Source: Inediibacterium massiliense | GTDB taxonomy: Bacteria; Bacillota; Clostridia; Peptostreptococcales; Thermotaleaceae | Reading direction: 5' to 3' | NCBI RefSeq assembly: GCF_001282725.1 | Contig: NZ_LN876587.1 | Span: 1,483,695 to 1,547,694, forward strand | DNA length: 64,000 nt | Part shown: positions 27,654-36,980 of the stretch, piece by piece | Layout: every line of letters begins with the position of its first letter | How positions within the stretch are numbered: the stretch's first letter is position 1 | Position numbers and translations under genes: made by a program | Notes under the pieces: generated by a model | Database searches by the model: none | What the model saw: only the letters and a program-made list of their open reading frames with translations | What the model was told of the DNA's origin: nothing

Positions 27654-27673
27654 CTCACTTTGTACAATATATA

Positions 27674-27699
27674 AGCAAGTCAATAAAAATTGACTTGCT
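27674..27699 (-). terminator. Terminator of the TPR gene
   Basis: A perfect 11-bp stem AGCAAGTCAAT / ATTGACTTGCT with a 4-nt loop; the stop codon of the TPR gene lies at its edge. The T-tract on the minus strand is weak (TTATATATTG). Confidence 0.65.
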
Positions 27700-28948
27700 A
27701 TTTAATGGTTTCTTTTTTTAATTTTGAAATAGCTTCATATACAGGAAGATAGTTAGGAAGAATTTGTTTCGCTTTATAAAGATGCCATTTAGCTTTTTCA
27801 AACTCTCCTATACTTAAATACACCAGTCCTAAATTATGGTGACCATATCCATTTTCAGGATAGTTTTCTACCATATTTTTTCCATAATATAAAGCTTTAT
27901 CATATTGTTTTAAATCTTTCCCATATAATTTCGTTAAATTCATTAAAATAACCATATCCATTTCATTTTCTTTTATAAACTTTTCATAATACTCAATTGC
28001 CTTTTGATAATTTGAAGTTTCTTGATGAGCAATGGCTAAACTATAATACATATCATCCTTCATACCCCACAAATCCTCTACATCTAAACTTAGAGCCTTA
28101 TCATAGCATACAATAGCCGCCTTATCTTTTCCAATTTGAAACAAAATATCTCCTATCAACTTCCAATTCAATGGATCAGTTGGGTATTTTTCAATACGCT
28201 CTTCTAGATATAAAACTGCACTATCAAAATATCCACAATGCATATATGCAACAATTAAATTATTCACTAAATGGCCATCTTCAGGATTGACTTCTAATGC
28301 TTTTATACATATCTGAATTCCTTCTTCATATAATCCATGCAAAAGTAAAAAATTACTCATATTTAAATAAGCTTCAGATGAATCTGGCTGCAACTTCTGT
28401 TGAATTTTTAAGCAACGAATACTTTCATGCAGTTCTCCTTTTGCTTCGTAATAATATGCTAAATCTTCAAATACATAGTATCTTTTATATTTTTTTAGAA
28501 AAAACGGATTATTTTTATATATACATAAAAAAGCGGCTTTTGCAATATCAATTCTTCCTGCTTGTAAATGCTTCTTGCCTTCTTCAAAAAAAATTTTCCA
28601 TGCATCTGAATCAAATATTGCTTTTTTTAGTCTATATTTTTGAATCCACATTTGCTCCATTTCTTTTTGAGAAATAAATGTTTTAGGAAAAAACAATTGA
28701 TCTGCTATCCAAAAGCATGGAATACTTTTATAAATATGATCCTTAATAATTTCTCCCTTTGGTTCATCATTTAGTTTTATTTTTACCCAATACCCAGGAA
28801 TTTTTCTATATTGTTTCTGAAATTGAATACTTTTTACTCCCCAAATAGATATATTTTGCTCATACATTTTTTCTTTTAAATGAAAAATCTTTTTCATATA
28901 ATAGTCTCTTAAACTTTGCGTAGGAAAGAAAATATTCAATGTCCGCAA
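27698..28948 (-). CDS. TPR repeat protein
   Basis: 416 residues. After an N-terminal region of about 130 residues with no recognised domain, tetratricopeptide repeats run to the C-terminus, e.g. AYLNMSNFLLLHGLYEEGIQ, AIVCYDKALSLDVED and HHNLGLVYLSIGEFEKAKWH. They give a helical scaffold for protein-protein contacts; the partner is unknown. TTG start with GGAGG seven bases upstream. It lies downstream of the methyltransferase cluster in the same orientation. Confidence 0.88.
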   Translation of the reverse strand: MRTLNIFFPTQSLRDYYMKKIFHLKEKMYEQNISIWGVKSIQFQKQYRKIPGYWVKIKLNDEPKGEIIKDHIYKSIPCFWIADQLFFPKTFISQKEMEQMWIQKYRLKKAIFDSDAWKIFFEEGKKHLQAGRIDIAKAAFLCIYKNNPFFLKKYKRYYVFEDLAYYYEAKGELHESIRCLKIQQKLQPDSSEAYLNMSNFLLLHGLYEEGIQICIKALEVNPEDGHLVNNLIVAYMHCGYFDSAVLYLEERIEKYPTDPLNWKLIGDILFQIGKDKAAIVCYDKALSLDVEDLWGMKDDMYYSLAIAHQETSNYQKAIEYYEKFIKENEMDMVILMNLTKLYGKDLKQYDKALYYGKNMVENYPENGYGHHNLGLVYLSIGEFEKAKWHLYKAKQILPNYLPVYEAISKLKKETIK

Positions 28949-29110
28949 AATATAGCCTCCTTTCCATTTAAGGGACTATATAACTCCTTTTTGTCTTCAT
29001 TACTGTAGCCCTTGTATTTTCAATACATAATATTCTAATTTTTTAATTTTGTGATTTAAACTTTAAAAACTTGCATGTTTCTATAGAAATCGCTCATAGC
29101 CTAAAAAATT

Positions 29111-31240
29111 TCATTTTCTCATATTTCTACCATACAAATCCTCTACCATTTTTATTTCTCTTTGAGTAAAATCATAAAGTCTATAAAAAATTTGATCTAT
29201 ATTTTGTTGTTCTATATGATTTTCACCTTTTCCAATCATTTTGTTTGTAAAATACTTTATCCTTTGAGCATCTTTTGTATTGATTGGCCAAAGAATAGGT
29301 ATATGTTTTAGGGGTGTTGCATAGAGTTCTAAAAACTGCCCTTTTCTTTTGCCTCTATTATAAAGCCAAAAGTACATAATCTTAGAATTTAACAACCCTA
29401 ATAATACTTTTAAATCTATATTCTTATCTTTTTTTGTCAAGAAATACACATCTGCACTAGCATACCATGAACCATTATGAAAAGCAAATTTATTCTTTTT
29501 GGCTCTTTGAGGAACAATAATTTTTTCTTTTTCAAATATTTCCTGTTTTCTTGGCCACTGAAGAGCATACCATTTTCGAGTTCCTTTAAGAGTCTCTCTT
29601 CTTTTTTCTAGTATGGGCTTATATTTCAAGAGATATTGTAAAATTTTTTCACATCTTTGTGTTTTGATAAAGGTGTCATCTAAAATATATAAAATATATT
29701 TATCAGTATTGATATTTGCTTTATATCTTTGTATGTCACTATTTTTATACATAGGCTTTATATAAGAAGATTGTAAAAGGCCTAAAGAAATGACCTCTTC
29801 TTTAGAAAGTACAAATATGCCTTGACCCATTATCATATTTCTATTTTGTAACTCTTTAGGAGAAATTTTTGTTTGTAACATTTCTTTTGTCACTTTATCT
29901 GCTCCGCTGACAATTCCTTGATTAATATGACATAATGACTCTAAATTACAAGCAGACTTTTTATATATTTTTTCTAAAACAGCTTTATAATCATTATTTT
30001 CTTCTATAAAAATATGTCCATTTTGCCCATAAATATCCCTTTGGTCATCCAATGTATACTTTTTGATTTTTTCACTTTTATAATGATCAAGATGGTCATA
30101 AATTTCCTGTGAACTCATATTTTTTTCCATTATATATTGAATTTGAATAGGACAAAATTCATCATATCCTTTTGAAAGAAAAAATATCATATTATGTTGT
30201 CCCTTAGCAGACTTAAAAATTTCATATTCATTAAAATTAATAATTTGCAAAAAGGTAGTATTTTCTTGTATAAAATTTCTTAATTTACAAGCCCCATCTG
30301 CTGTTAGGAAGTAATTGGTAGTGATATAAGAAAGTATTCCATTATTTTCTAAAATCTCCATTGCTCTATAAATAAAGAAATAAAAATAATCCATCTTTCC
30401 TTCATAATATTTCTTCCCAAAGGAAGTCTCTTTTGCTGAATCAAAAATTGATTTATTCCCTTTCTCCCCAAAATAAGGTGGATTGCCTAATACAATATGA
30501 AATTTTCCCCATTTTAGAATAGCATCTTCTGTTAAACTATCTGCTTGTATCATATTGAAACGAGGTAAAATTTGTATAAACCTTTTTTCATTTGCATACA
30601 CCAAAGAAAACAGTACCAATTTTGAAATGATTATAGGATTTTTTTGAATATCTACTCCAAACAAATTATTTTCTACAATATATTTTTTTATTAAAAAATC
30701 ATCTGTTTTTTTACATAATGATTCATAAATTCTTTTCTTATATTTAAATATTTTTTGAAAAGATCCTATCAAAAAAAGTCCTGTTCCACAAGCAATATCA
30801 ATAATTTTCACTTTATCGATCCAATAGAGAAGATCTTCTATTTCTTTTTTTTCTAATACTTCTTTTCCTTTTAAGAATTCCTTTATCTTTTCTTTTACAC
30901 ATCCTGTTTTCTTTTCAAAATAATATAATAAACTTCCTTCTACTATATAGTCTACTATATAATCCGGAGTATAAAAACTTCCTGTTTTTTCCTTTTGTTT
31001 AGAAGAAATAGTTTTTTCATACTCCTTACTAAAAATAGTAAAATTAAAATATGAATCATTTATTGTATCCCATTGAATTTTCTCGTGTAATTTTTCATCT
31101 ACATTCATTCCTAATTGATTTAAAATATTTTTTCCAAAATATTTTAAAAAAAATATTTTACATAACTCTATAATATGATCAGACTCACTTTGATCTAAAG
31201 ATTTCATTTGTTTAAGTACAGTCTGTATTGTTTTTTCCAT
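29111..31240 (-). CDS. Adenine-specific DNA methyltransferase (Eco57I/TaqI-like), solitary
   Basis: 709 residues. The N6-adenine methyltransferase core has TGSFYTPDYIVDYIV (about 87-100), SAM-binding IIDIACGTGLFL (146-157), FGVDIQKNP near 194 and catalytic NPPY (253-256). The C-terminal half (about 400-660) looks like a TaqI-type specificity domain with SWYASADVYFLT and LLGLLNSKIMYFWL. No nuclease motif precedes the core and no restriction gene is adjacent, so it is probably an orphan methylase, as CamA is in Clostridioides difficile; that parallel is inference. AGGTGGAG precedes the ATG. Confidence 0.9.
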   Translation of the reverse strand: MEKTIQTVLKQMKSLDQSESDHIIELCKIFFLKYFGKNILNQLGMNVDEKLHEKIQWDTINDSYFNFTIFSKEYEKTISSKQKEKTGSFYTPDYIVDYIVEGSLLYYFEKKTGCVKEKIKEFLKGKEVLEKKEIEDLLYWIDKVKIIDIACGTGLFLIGSFQKIFKYKKRIYESLCKKTDDFLIKKYIVENNLFGVDIQKNPIIISKLVLFSLVYANEKRFIQILPRFNMIQADSLTEDAILKWGKFHIVLGNPPYFGEKGNKSIFDSAKETSFGKKYYEGKMDYFYFFIYRAMEILENNGILSYITTNYFLTADGACKLRNFIQENTTFLQIINFNEYEIFKSAKGQHNMIFFLSKGYDEFCPIQIQYIMEKNMSSQEIYDHLDHYKSEKIKKYTLDDQRDIYGQNGHIFIEENNDYKAVLEKIYKKSACNLESLCHINQGIVSGADKVTKEMLQTKISPKELQNRNMIMGQGIFVLSKEEVISLGLLQSSYIKPMYKNSDIQRYKANINTDKYILYILDDTFIKTQRCEKILQYLLKYKPILEKRRETLKGTRKWYALQWPRKQEIFEKEKIIVPQRAKKNKFAFHNGSWYASADVYFLTKKDKNIDLKVLLGLLNSKIMYFWLYNRGKRKGQFLELYATPLKHIPILWPINTKDAQRIKYFTNKMIGKGENHIEQQNIDQIFYRLYDFTQREIKMVEDLYGRNMRK

Positions 31241-31341
31241 CCTATCTCCACCTAAAAATCATTATTTTCATCTATATTATTTCTATATGTTCTTGTAAAT
31301 TCCTTCCTATTGTATATACTATTATACTTTATAATAGAAAT

Positions 31342-31360
31342 AACGCGTAAAATACGCGTT
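31342..31360 (-). terminator. Terminator-like hairpin
   Basis: AACGCGTA / TACGCGTT with a 3-nt loop, overlapping the stop of the 145-aa gene. The minus-strand T-tract (ATTTCTATT) is weak. It separates that gene from the methyltransferase gene. Confidence 0.6.
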
Positions 31361-31796
31361 ATTTAATAACTTTTTTAAAATACATACCTTCTCCAACTTT
31401 TTTTACTCCATCTATTTGCTGTATCAATTTATCTACAATCAAATCCATATCCTTAAAATTAATATCTACACCCTTCTTTTTTAAATATTTCATAATGGTA
31501 ATCAATCGAATTGGATAATCACATGGATTTTTAAAATAAGGATGTTTTTCAATTTTCTTTTTAATACTTGTTTCATTTATATCAAAAACTTTGATTACAT
31601 TTTCAAAATCTGCATTCCCTTCTAATTGACTAATCAAATAATCAATTTGCTCAGTTGGTTTATGAAATTTTTTTACAAGTTTTCTAAGCTCTTTCAAAAA
31701 TTTTAAATCATTCTCTTCCTGCTCCTCTGATAAATCTAACTCTAAATATATTTCTTCTCTACACGAGTCTACCAAATCTGATAATGGTATTTCCAT
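31359..31796 (-). CDS. Hypothetical protein upstream of the methyltransferase
   Basis: A 145-residue acidic, mostly helical soluble protein with no recognised family. ELDLSEEQEENDLKFLKELR suggests a coiled or helical-bundle N-terminus; the C-terminal half (MKYLKKKGVDINFKDMDLIV) reads like a small helical or winged domain. AAGGGGG lies rather far (about 13 nt) from the ATG. It belongs to a run of three unrecognised genes upstream of the methyltransferase, all on the minus strand. Confidence 0.6.
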   Translation of the reverse strand: MEIPLSDLVDSCREEIYLELDLSEEQEENDLKFLKELRKLVKKFHKPTEQIDYLISQLEGNADFENVIKVFDINETSIKKKIEKHPYFKNPCDYPIRLITIMKYLKKKGVDINFKDMDLIVDKLIQQIDGVKKVGEGMYFKKVIK

Positions 31797-31881
31797 AAAA
31801 ATTTCTTATCCCCCTTAAAATATTCATTTCATCATAACTATTATATTATTTTATATATTTCATTCTTTTATGTCAATAACT

Positions 31882-32802
31882 CTATAATAAGTCATCTAGT
31901 TCTAATACCTCATCCTTATAATGTTTAATATCTTCTTTTAAAATATTTTCTATTATTTTTTTTGCCTTTATACATGCTCCTTTTGAATTGCATTCTACTT
32001 CCACTTTATTTTTTTGTATGCTAATTTCAGCAAGAAGTTCATCTTTATCAAACAATTTGAAAATAGTATAATCTCTTTCTTCAAAATCTAATTGTATCAT
32101 TTCATTTTTCTTTAACTGCTGTATCACTTTTTTTTCATCTTTCAGAATATAAATACTTTGCCACACTTTATATTCCTCTTCATCTTCTTTTTGATCTAAT
32201 ACTTGTGTAATTACTCCTAAATATTCTTGTAGTAAAAGAGTATTGTTTTTTAAAAAATTTTCCCAATTTCCATAAGAAGTCTTTTCCTTGTATTCATTAT
32301 ATTTAGTAATGATATTTCTTTCTATGCTCTTTTTAAAAATAGGAGGTATGTAAATAGGTCTATAAAAATATACATGCCCTGAAGTCTTTATGATTCTAGC
32401 TAATACCAAATCCTTAATTTGTACATCTTCTATAGTTTGCAAATCAATATATTCATATTTTTTGGTAAATAAATCTTCAAATTTCCCTTTATGATCCTTG
32501 CTTTCTTTCAATTCATAAATACTTAAATAGGAATCTATTCTTTTTTGTATAAATACTTTTTCTTCTTGGGTTAAATCTTCTTTTTGTTGTTCATAATATT
32601 TTTGAATCCAAGTTTTTCCATCTATTCCTTTATAATCGTAAATTAACCATTCATTAAAGTCTATTAGCATATTTTCATCATTTTGCATAGCTTTGCATAA
32701 TTGATCAAACTCTTTTTTGGCCATTTGAACATCTTCTTCATATTCTATCAAAAATTTTAGAACCTTTTCTTCTATATTCATTGTCAAATTATAAAAATCC
32801 AT
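31882..32802 (-). CDS. Hypothetical protein
   Basis: 306 residues, soluble, charged, unrecognised. The N-terminal 110 residues are helical with many Glu and Lys; the middle contains KTSGHVYFYRPIYIPPIFKK, and the C-terminus is a beta-alpha region (LLAEISIQKNKVEVECNSKG). ATG 32802 is chosen over an upstream in-frame ATG (32826) because AAGGGGAG lies seven bases before it. Same strand and cluster as the 145- and 198-residue unknowns. Confidence 0.65.
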   Translation of the reverse strand: MDFYNLTMNIEEKVLKFLIEYEEDVQMAKKEFDQLCKAMQNDENMLIDFNEWLIYDYKGIDGKTWIQKYYEQQKEDLTQEEKVFIQKRIDSYLSIYELKESKDHKGKFEDLFTKKYEYIDLQTIEDVQIKDLVLARIIKTSGHVYFYRPIYIPPIFKKSIERNIITKYNEYKEKTSYGNWENFLKNNTLLLQEYLGVITQVLDQKEDEEEYKVWQSIYILKDEKKVIQQLKKNEMIQLDFEERDYTIFKLFDKDELLAEISIQKNKVEVECNSKGACIKAKKIIENILKEDIKHYKDEVLELDDLL

Positions 32803-32913
32803 TTTGTTCTCTCCCCTTATGATCACTCTAGTTTCTTTTATTATACCCTATTCTTCATGTGAAAATATAAATTTTTATCATTTACTGTACTATAAAACTA
32901 GGATTACCTAATT

Positions 32914-33510
32914 TTATAGTATAGTATTATTACTTTCTATATTTAGTATATAAGAAAGAGCTGGTGCTTTTTTATAAAAATCTTCTAACCTCATATCTTC
33001 TCTTTCTTCTAAAGAATATAGTAAAGCAAATAAAAATTGAATCTTTTCTTTTTGTAATTTTGAAAAGTCAATCATGGAAAATTTATGATAAATAATAGAT
33101 GCTAACTCATCATCTATTTTAAATAAATCATAATCACTTTTTTGAAAGATTTCTCTAAGACGAAGGTTTTCATCTTCTTCTGCATCCTTAAGTGCAATAT
33201 CATATAGAACACTTAGGTTTTCCATTAAATTTTTAGAAAAACTTTTCCATTTATCCATTCCTTTTTCATTTAATTTAGAAGTCATCATTTCTGCATCTTC
33301 TATATATCTTAATAAAATGATTTTTGCACAATGATTCAAACAAGATTTTTTAAGAAATAATTTTGACCACTTTTCATCTTCTAACTCCATATTTAAACGA
33401 CTATCTATTTTCATTTTTTTTAATATACCTCTATTTTCATATTCATATTTCACCATAAAAACTTGAATAAATTCTTTCATTCCTTCATAGATCTTCTTGA
33501 CTTCATTCAC
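32914..33510 (-). CDS. Hypothetical protein
   Basis: A 198-residue helical soluble protein without recognised motif. GTG start with AAGGATGATC upstream. It is the first of three unknown genes that run into the orphan methyltransferase and is divergent from the membrane-anchored gene at 33645. Gaps of about 110 and 85 nt to its neighbours make a single transcript possible but not certain. Confidence 0.6.
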   Translation of the reverse strand: MNEVKKIYEGMKEFIQVFMVKYEYENRGILKKMKIDSRLNMELEDEKWSKLFLKKSCLNHCAKIILLRYIEDAEMMTSKLNEKGMDKWKSFSKNLMENLSVLYDIALKDAEEDENLRLREIFQKSDYDLFKIDDELASIIYHKFSMIDFSKLQKEKIQFLFALLYSLEEREDMRLEDFYKKAPALSYILNIESNNTIL

Positions 33511-33644
33511 AACTAGATCATCCTTTCATTAGGTCTTTACTATATATTATGCAGCCTGTCTCTATTTGTGTTTTAATCCATTAGAAATTAAAAATTAGTT
33601 CAAATTTACATCCTTCCTACATATATTTTAAAGAGGTGATTGAA

Positions 33645-34637
33645 ATGTTTAAAAAACTAATTACATACGTGCTCTTAAGTGTACTTTTATTTTTGTCCTT
33701 TATCTTTTATCAATTTCTTTATCAAAATGAATATGTATCTACTTTTAAAACTTACGTCATACCTAATCTTAAAATTTCATCTTCTCTCATAGATGAATAT
33801 AAAAGTAGCGAAGAATCCCTTCATAAGCAAGCAAAGGAATCCATTATTCTTACTACCTTAAAAAATTTAAACTATGATCAATGGATCAAATATATAGAAT
33901 ACATGGATATAAATCTTTATGAAGAAAATATTATTCCTAATGATGAAAATGAATTAATTATCTCCCTAAATCTTTCAAAAGATTTATCCGTTATTGCTAT
34001 TTATCGTTTGATTGGAAATGAATATGTATTTACAAACAAAGTAGAAAATCTTGTTCCACTAGAAAGTATAGAATTTATGCCTATCAAAGATCTAGGTTAC
34101 AATTTAATGATTACTCATCAACTTCTTGACGAAAGATTTGGCGCTTTTTTTGTAGAACAATTTATAGAAATATTTCTTTATCTAGATGATGAATTTAAAA
34201 GTATATTTAAAAAGACTAAATATTCAGATGAAATATATGCTTCCAAATGGATAGATAAAAAAGCTCCCTCCGATGAATGGATTCAAATTATTGAAAACAA
34301 CCAAATAGATATTATACAAAAAGAATATCCTGTAATTTCTGTATCCATCCATAGACAAAAGGGAAAAGCAATAAAAAATAAATTTCCTTCTCCCTCAGAT
34401 TTTAAACCTATAGAAAGTATCGTAACAAAAGAAACATATTATTACAGTTCTAAATATAAAAACTTTATCTTAGGAGAAGGAACCATTCAACATTCTTCTA
34501 AACCTATTGCCATCATAGAAGATACCAATCATTGGATAGAGTCTTTTTTAGGATTTTCATCTAATAACTACAAAGTTCTGACAGAACAAGGGGAAATCTT
34601 GTTTATTCATAAAGATTTGATTACATTACGTCCATAA
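33645..34637 (+). CDS. Hypothetical membrane-anchored protein
   Basis: 330 residues. One N-terminal anchor (about 3-25, ITYVLLSVLLFLSFIFYQFL) exposes a roughly 300-residue domain outside the cell; no family recognised. An open frame begins at GTG 33636, but AAAGAGGTGAT fits the ATG at 33645. A single-gene unit ended by a strong terminator. The start and end of a downstream AlaX-like gene on the same strand are separately controlled. Confidence 0.7.
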   Translation: MFKKLITYVLLSVLLFLSFIFYQFLYQNEYVSTFKTYVIPNLKISSSLIDEYKSSEESLHKQAKESIILTTLKNLNYDQWIKYIEYMDINLYEENIIPNDENELIISLNLSKDLSVIAIYRLIGNEYVFTNKVENLVPLESIEFMPIKDLGYNLMITHQLLDERFGAFFVEQFIEIFLYLDDEFKSIFKKTKYSDEIYASKWIDKKAPSDEWIQIIENNQIDIIQKEYPVISVSIHRQKGKAIKNKFPSPSDFKPIESIVTKETYYYSSKYKNFILGEGTIQHSSKPIAIIEDTNHWIESFLGFSSNNYKVLTEQGEILFIHKDLITLRP

Positions 34638-34670
34638 GAAAAAGGAGATGATATCATCTCCTTTTTCTTA
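34637..34670 (+). terminator. Strong rho-independent terminator
   Basis: AAGAAAAAGGAGATGAT pairs perfectly with ATCATCTCCTTTTTCTT; the preceding stop codon (34635-34637) abuts it. Bidirectional in form. Confidence 0.88.
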
Positions 34671-34738
34671 TGGAAGGATTTTTATTTATTTGTATAGAAT
34701 ATTATATATACCATTAATCACGAAAGGAGCCAATTTTA

Positions 34739-35563
34739 TTGACGAAAAAATTGTTCTATGACAATATCTATCTAAAAGAATTTACAGCCAATATTGTTCA
34801 TTACGAAGAAAAAAATGAATCTTTTCATATAGTTTTAGATCAAACAGCCTTTTATCCCCAAGGAAATGAGCAACCTAGTGATATAGGTACTGTAGACGAT
34901 ATTTTTGTTTCTTATGTCTATGAAAAAGATCATCAAATTTATCATGTAGTAGATAAAAAGCCACAACAAAGTCAGAATTTAAAATGTAGTATCAACTGGG
35001 AAAATAGGTTTGACCATATGCAACAGCATCTAGGACAACATATTTTATCTGCATGCTTTGAAGAATTATTAAATGTCAAAACAATTGATTTTCATTTGAA
35101 CAAAAACTTTAGTACCATAGATGTAGCCATCAATCCATTATCTCAAGCACAAGCTAAGAGAGTAGAGTATTTTGCAAATCAAATTGTTTTTAATAACTTC
35201 CATATTAAACAATATTATCCTTCTGTTGAGCAAATTGAAAAAATGCCCTTAAGAAAAGCTCCTTCGATTCAAAAAAATATTAGAATCGTCGAAATTGACA
35301 AATTTGATTTTTCTCCATGTAATGGAATCCATCCTTCTCATACTGGAGAAGTAGGAATCATCAAAATTATAAAGTTAGAAGATCACAAAGATTATACCCG
35401 TATAGAATTTGTTTGTGGAAATCGTGCTCTACAAGACTATCACTTAAAAAACGAAATGATCCATAAAATATCCAATCTTTTGTCTATCCGAGAAAAAGAT
35501 ATTTTTATTTATTTACAAAAAATAGTTAGGGATGATCATCTCCAAAAAAAAGAGTGTCTATAA
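34739..35563 (+). CDS. AlaX-like alanyl-tRNA editing protein, short form
   Basis: 274 residues, homologous to the AlaX/AlaRS editing domain, which hydrolyses misacylated Ser- or Gly-tRNA(Ala). The zinc motif HMQQHLGQH (His 93, 97) and the C-x-G-x-H element (CNGIH near residue 193) are kept. Two oddities: the motif normally GGGQP is GNEQP (42-46), and the protein ends soon after the editing core, whereas AlaX-L types continue into a C-terminal coiled coil and DHHA1-like domain (about 390-400). TTG start with AAGGAG nine bases upstream. Confidence 0.85.
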   Translation: MTKKLFYDNIYLKEFTANIVHYEEKNESFHIVLDQTAFYPQGNEQPSDIGTVDDIFVSYVYEKDHQIYHVVDKKPQQSQNLKCSINWENRFDHMQQHLGQHILSACFEELLNVKTIDFHLNKNFSTIDVAINPLSQAQAKRVEYFANQIVFNNFHIKQYYPSVEQIEKMPLRKAPSIQKNIRIVEIDKFDFSPCNGIHPSHTGEVGIIKIIKLEDHKDYTRIEFVCGNRALQDYHLKNEMIHKISNLLSIREKDIFIYLQKIVRDDHLQKKECL

Positions 35564-35581
35564 AGACACTCTTTTTTTTTT
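35551..35581 (+). terminator. Terminator of the AlaX-like gene
   Basis: AGAGTGTC / GACACTCT stem, loop TATAAA that contains the TAA stop codon, followed by about ten T residues. Confidence 0.92.
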
Positions 35582-35677
35582 GCTTCTACCCTGTATACGC
35601 TTGGAAAATATTTTTACTCACATTTATTAATTATATAGAAATAAATCCTATCCTGCAATAGAATTTATAAATTTTTA

Positions 35678-36766
35678 TTACTTTACTTTTGCATACTTTA
35701 ATATTTTTTGTAAAATGTTCTCTCTCAATTCATCTATTTTTTTGAAATCCATATATTCTATATATATTTTTTCTAGTTGATCATGTTTTTCCTTGGCTTT
35801 TTTAATATTGAAAATACCTGTGTCAATAAGCTCTTCATAAAATTTTCGGTCTTCTTTTAATAGATCCTCATACAAACTTAAAATATCTCTCTTGAGAAAA
35901 TCTGAAAATACTATTTTTTGATTGCAAGAATGGGCATATCTATCACTTGTAGTAATACCTACTTGTAACAAAGGAATAATTAGTGTTTGTATATTTTTTT
36001 CATCTAAGGGTTCATGATAAACTTCTACATTCAACCCTCTACTCATTCCTTCATAAGCAATTTTTTCTATAAGTTGAGACATTGTATCTATATAAGTTCC
36101 ATCTACATAATAAATAGTCTGGATTCCTTCTAAAATAGTATCATAATAATCTACATATCCTTTAGGGGTAAATGCACTTCCAAATAAATGTCTGATTTTT
36201 CCCTCTTCATTATAATCTAAGTGGTGAAATAATTCTTTTTTAAGTGTGACTAACTTTTGATCTAATTTTCTTCTTTCTAACGCTTCCTCATATATTGCAT
36301 TCATATCATCTCTGATAAGCTTTGCTGCTGCAAAAAATTTATATGCTCTTTGGAAGCATTTACTAGTTTCTTTGCTAATCCTGATAATACTTTCTTTGTG
36401 TTTTTGAATTCCAAGTTCATTCCAAAATTGTCCAAAATTTAATATTTCATCTACCGCTCCTGGATATTTTGGATCTACTACATGAGGTGATGTTCCATCA
36501 ATCATTGCCATCTTTAAATCTGGTATCATAATTCCATCTAAAGAGTCATAATCCGATGAACATTGATGAAACTCTACATCATATCCATTTTGAGCTATTT
36601 CATACCCAATTTTTCTCATAAATGAAGATTTTCCTACTCCAGGTCCTCCTTTAATAATCCATAATTTTGTTGCTTTCGAATCAATAATTTGATCATAATA
36701 AGAATAAAATCCCTTTGATGTATTTCCTCCTGGAAATACTTTCTTTATTCTTCCATTTTGGTTCAT
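35678..36766 (-). CDS. PRK06851-type P-loop ATPase with degenerate internal repeat
   Basis: A 362-residue ATPase-like protein known only as PRK06851 family. Walker A GGPGVGKSS is at 40-48. The second half repeats the first: FPGGNTSKGFYSYYDQII (11-28) matches FGSAFTPKGYVDYYDTIL (about 195-212), but the second copy has no P-loop (YYVDGTYIDTMS). Function is not established; the family is scattered in Firmicutes, often spore formers. It is monocistronic and divergent from the two-component system. Confidence 0.82.
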   Translation of the reverse strand: MNQNGRIKKVFPGGNTSKGFYSYYDQIIDSKATKLWIIKGGPGVGKSSFMRKIGYEIAQNGYDVEFHQCSSDYDSLDGIMIPDLKMAMIDGTSPHVVDPKYPGAVDEILNFGQFWNELGIQKHKESIIRISKETSKCFQRAYKFFAAAKLIRDDMNAIYEEALERRKLDQKLVTLKKELFHHLDYNEEGKIRHLFGSAFTPKGYVDYYDTILEGIQTIYYVDGTYIDTMSQLIEKIAYEGMSRGLNVEVYHEPLDEKNIQTLIIPLLQVGITTSDRYAHSCNQKIVFSDFLKRDILSLYEDLLKEDRKFYEELIDTGIFNIKKAKEKHDQLEKIYIEYMDFKKIDELRENILQKILKYAKVK

Positions 36767-36980
36767 ACGTTATATGCTCCCTTCTAAGTAAGTTTGAAAA
36801 AGATAGTATTATTTTATTTTTATACCTATGCTTTGTGTCTGTACTTTTATTCCTTATAACAAAATCTTCTTTTGAAAGAGTTATAAGATGATTCAATCAT
36901 TTCAATAAAAAATCATTTGTGATGATTTTCATTTTAGGATACACTATCTTTATATAGAATCAAACCATGGAGGGACAAAA

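Noticed and set aside
27534-27660. Riboswitch before the ECF transporter gene
   Set aside because: The promoter lies so close that the leader is only about 45 nt, and the hairpin upstream precedes the promoter.
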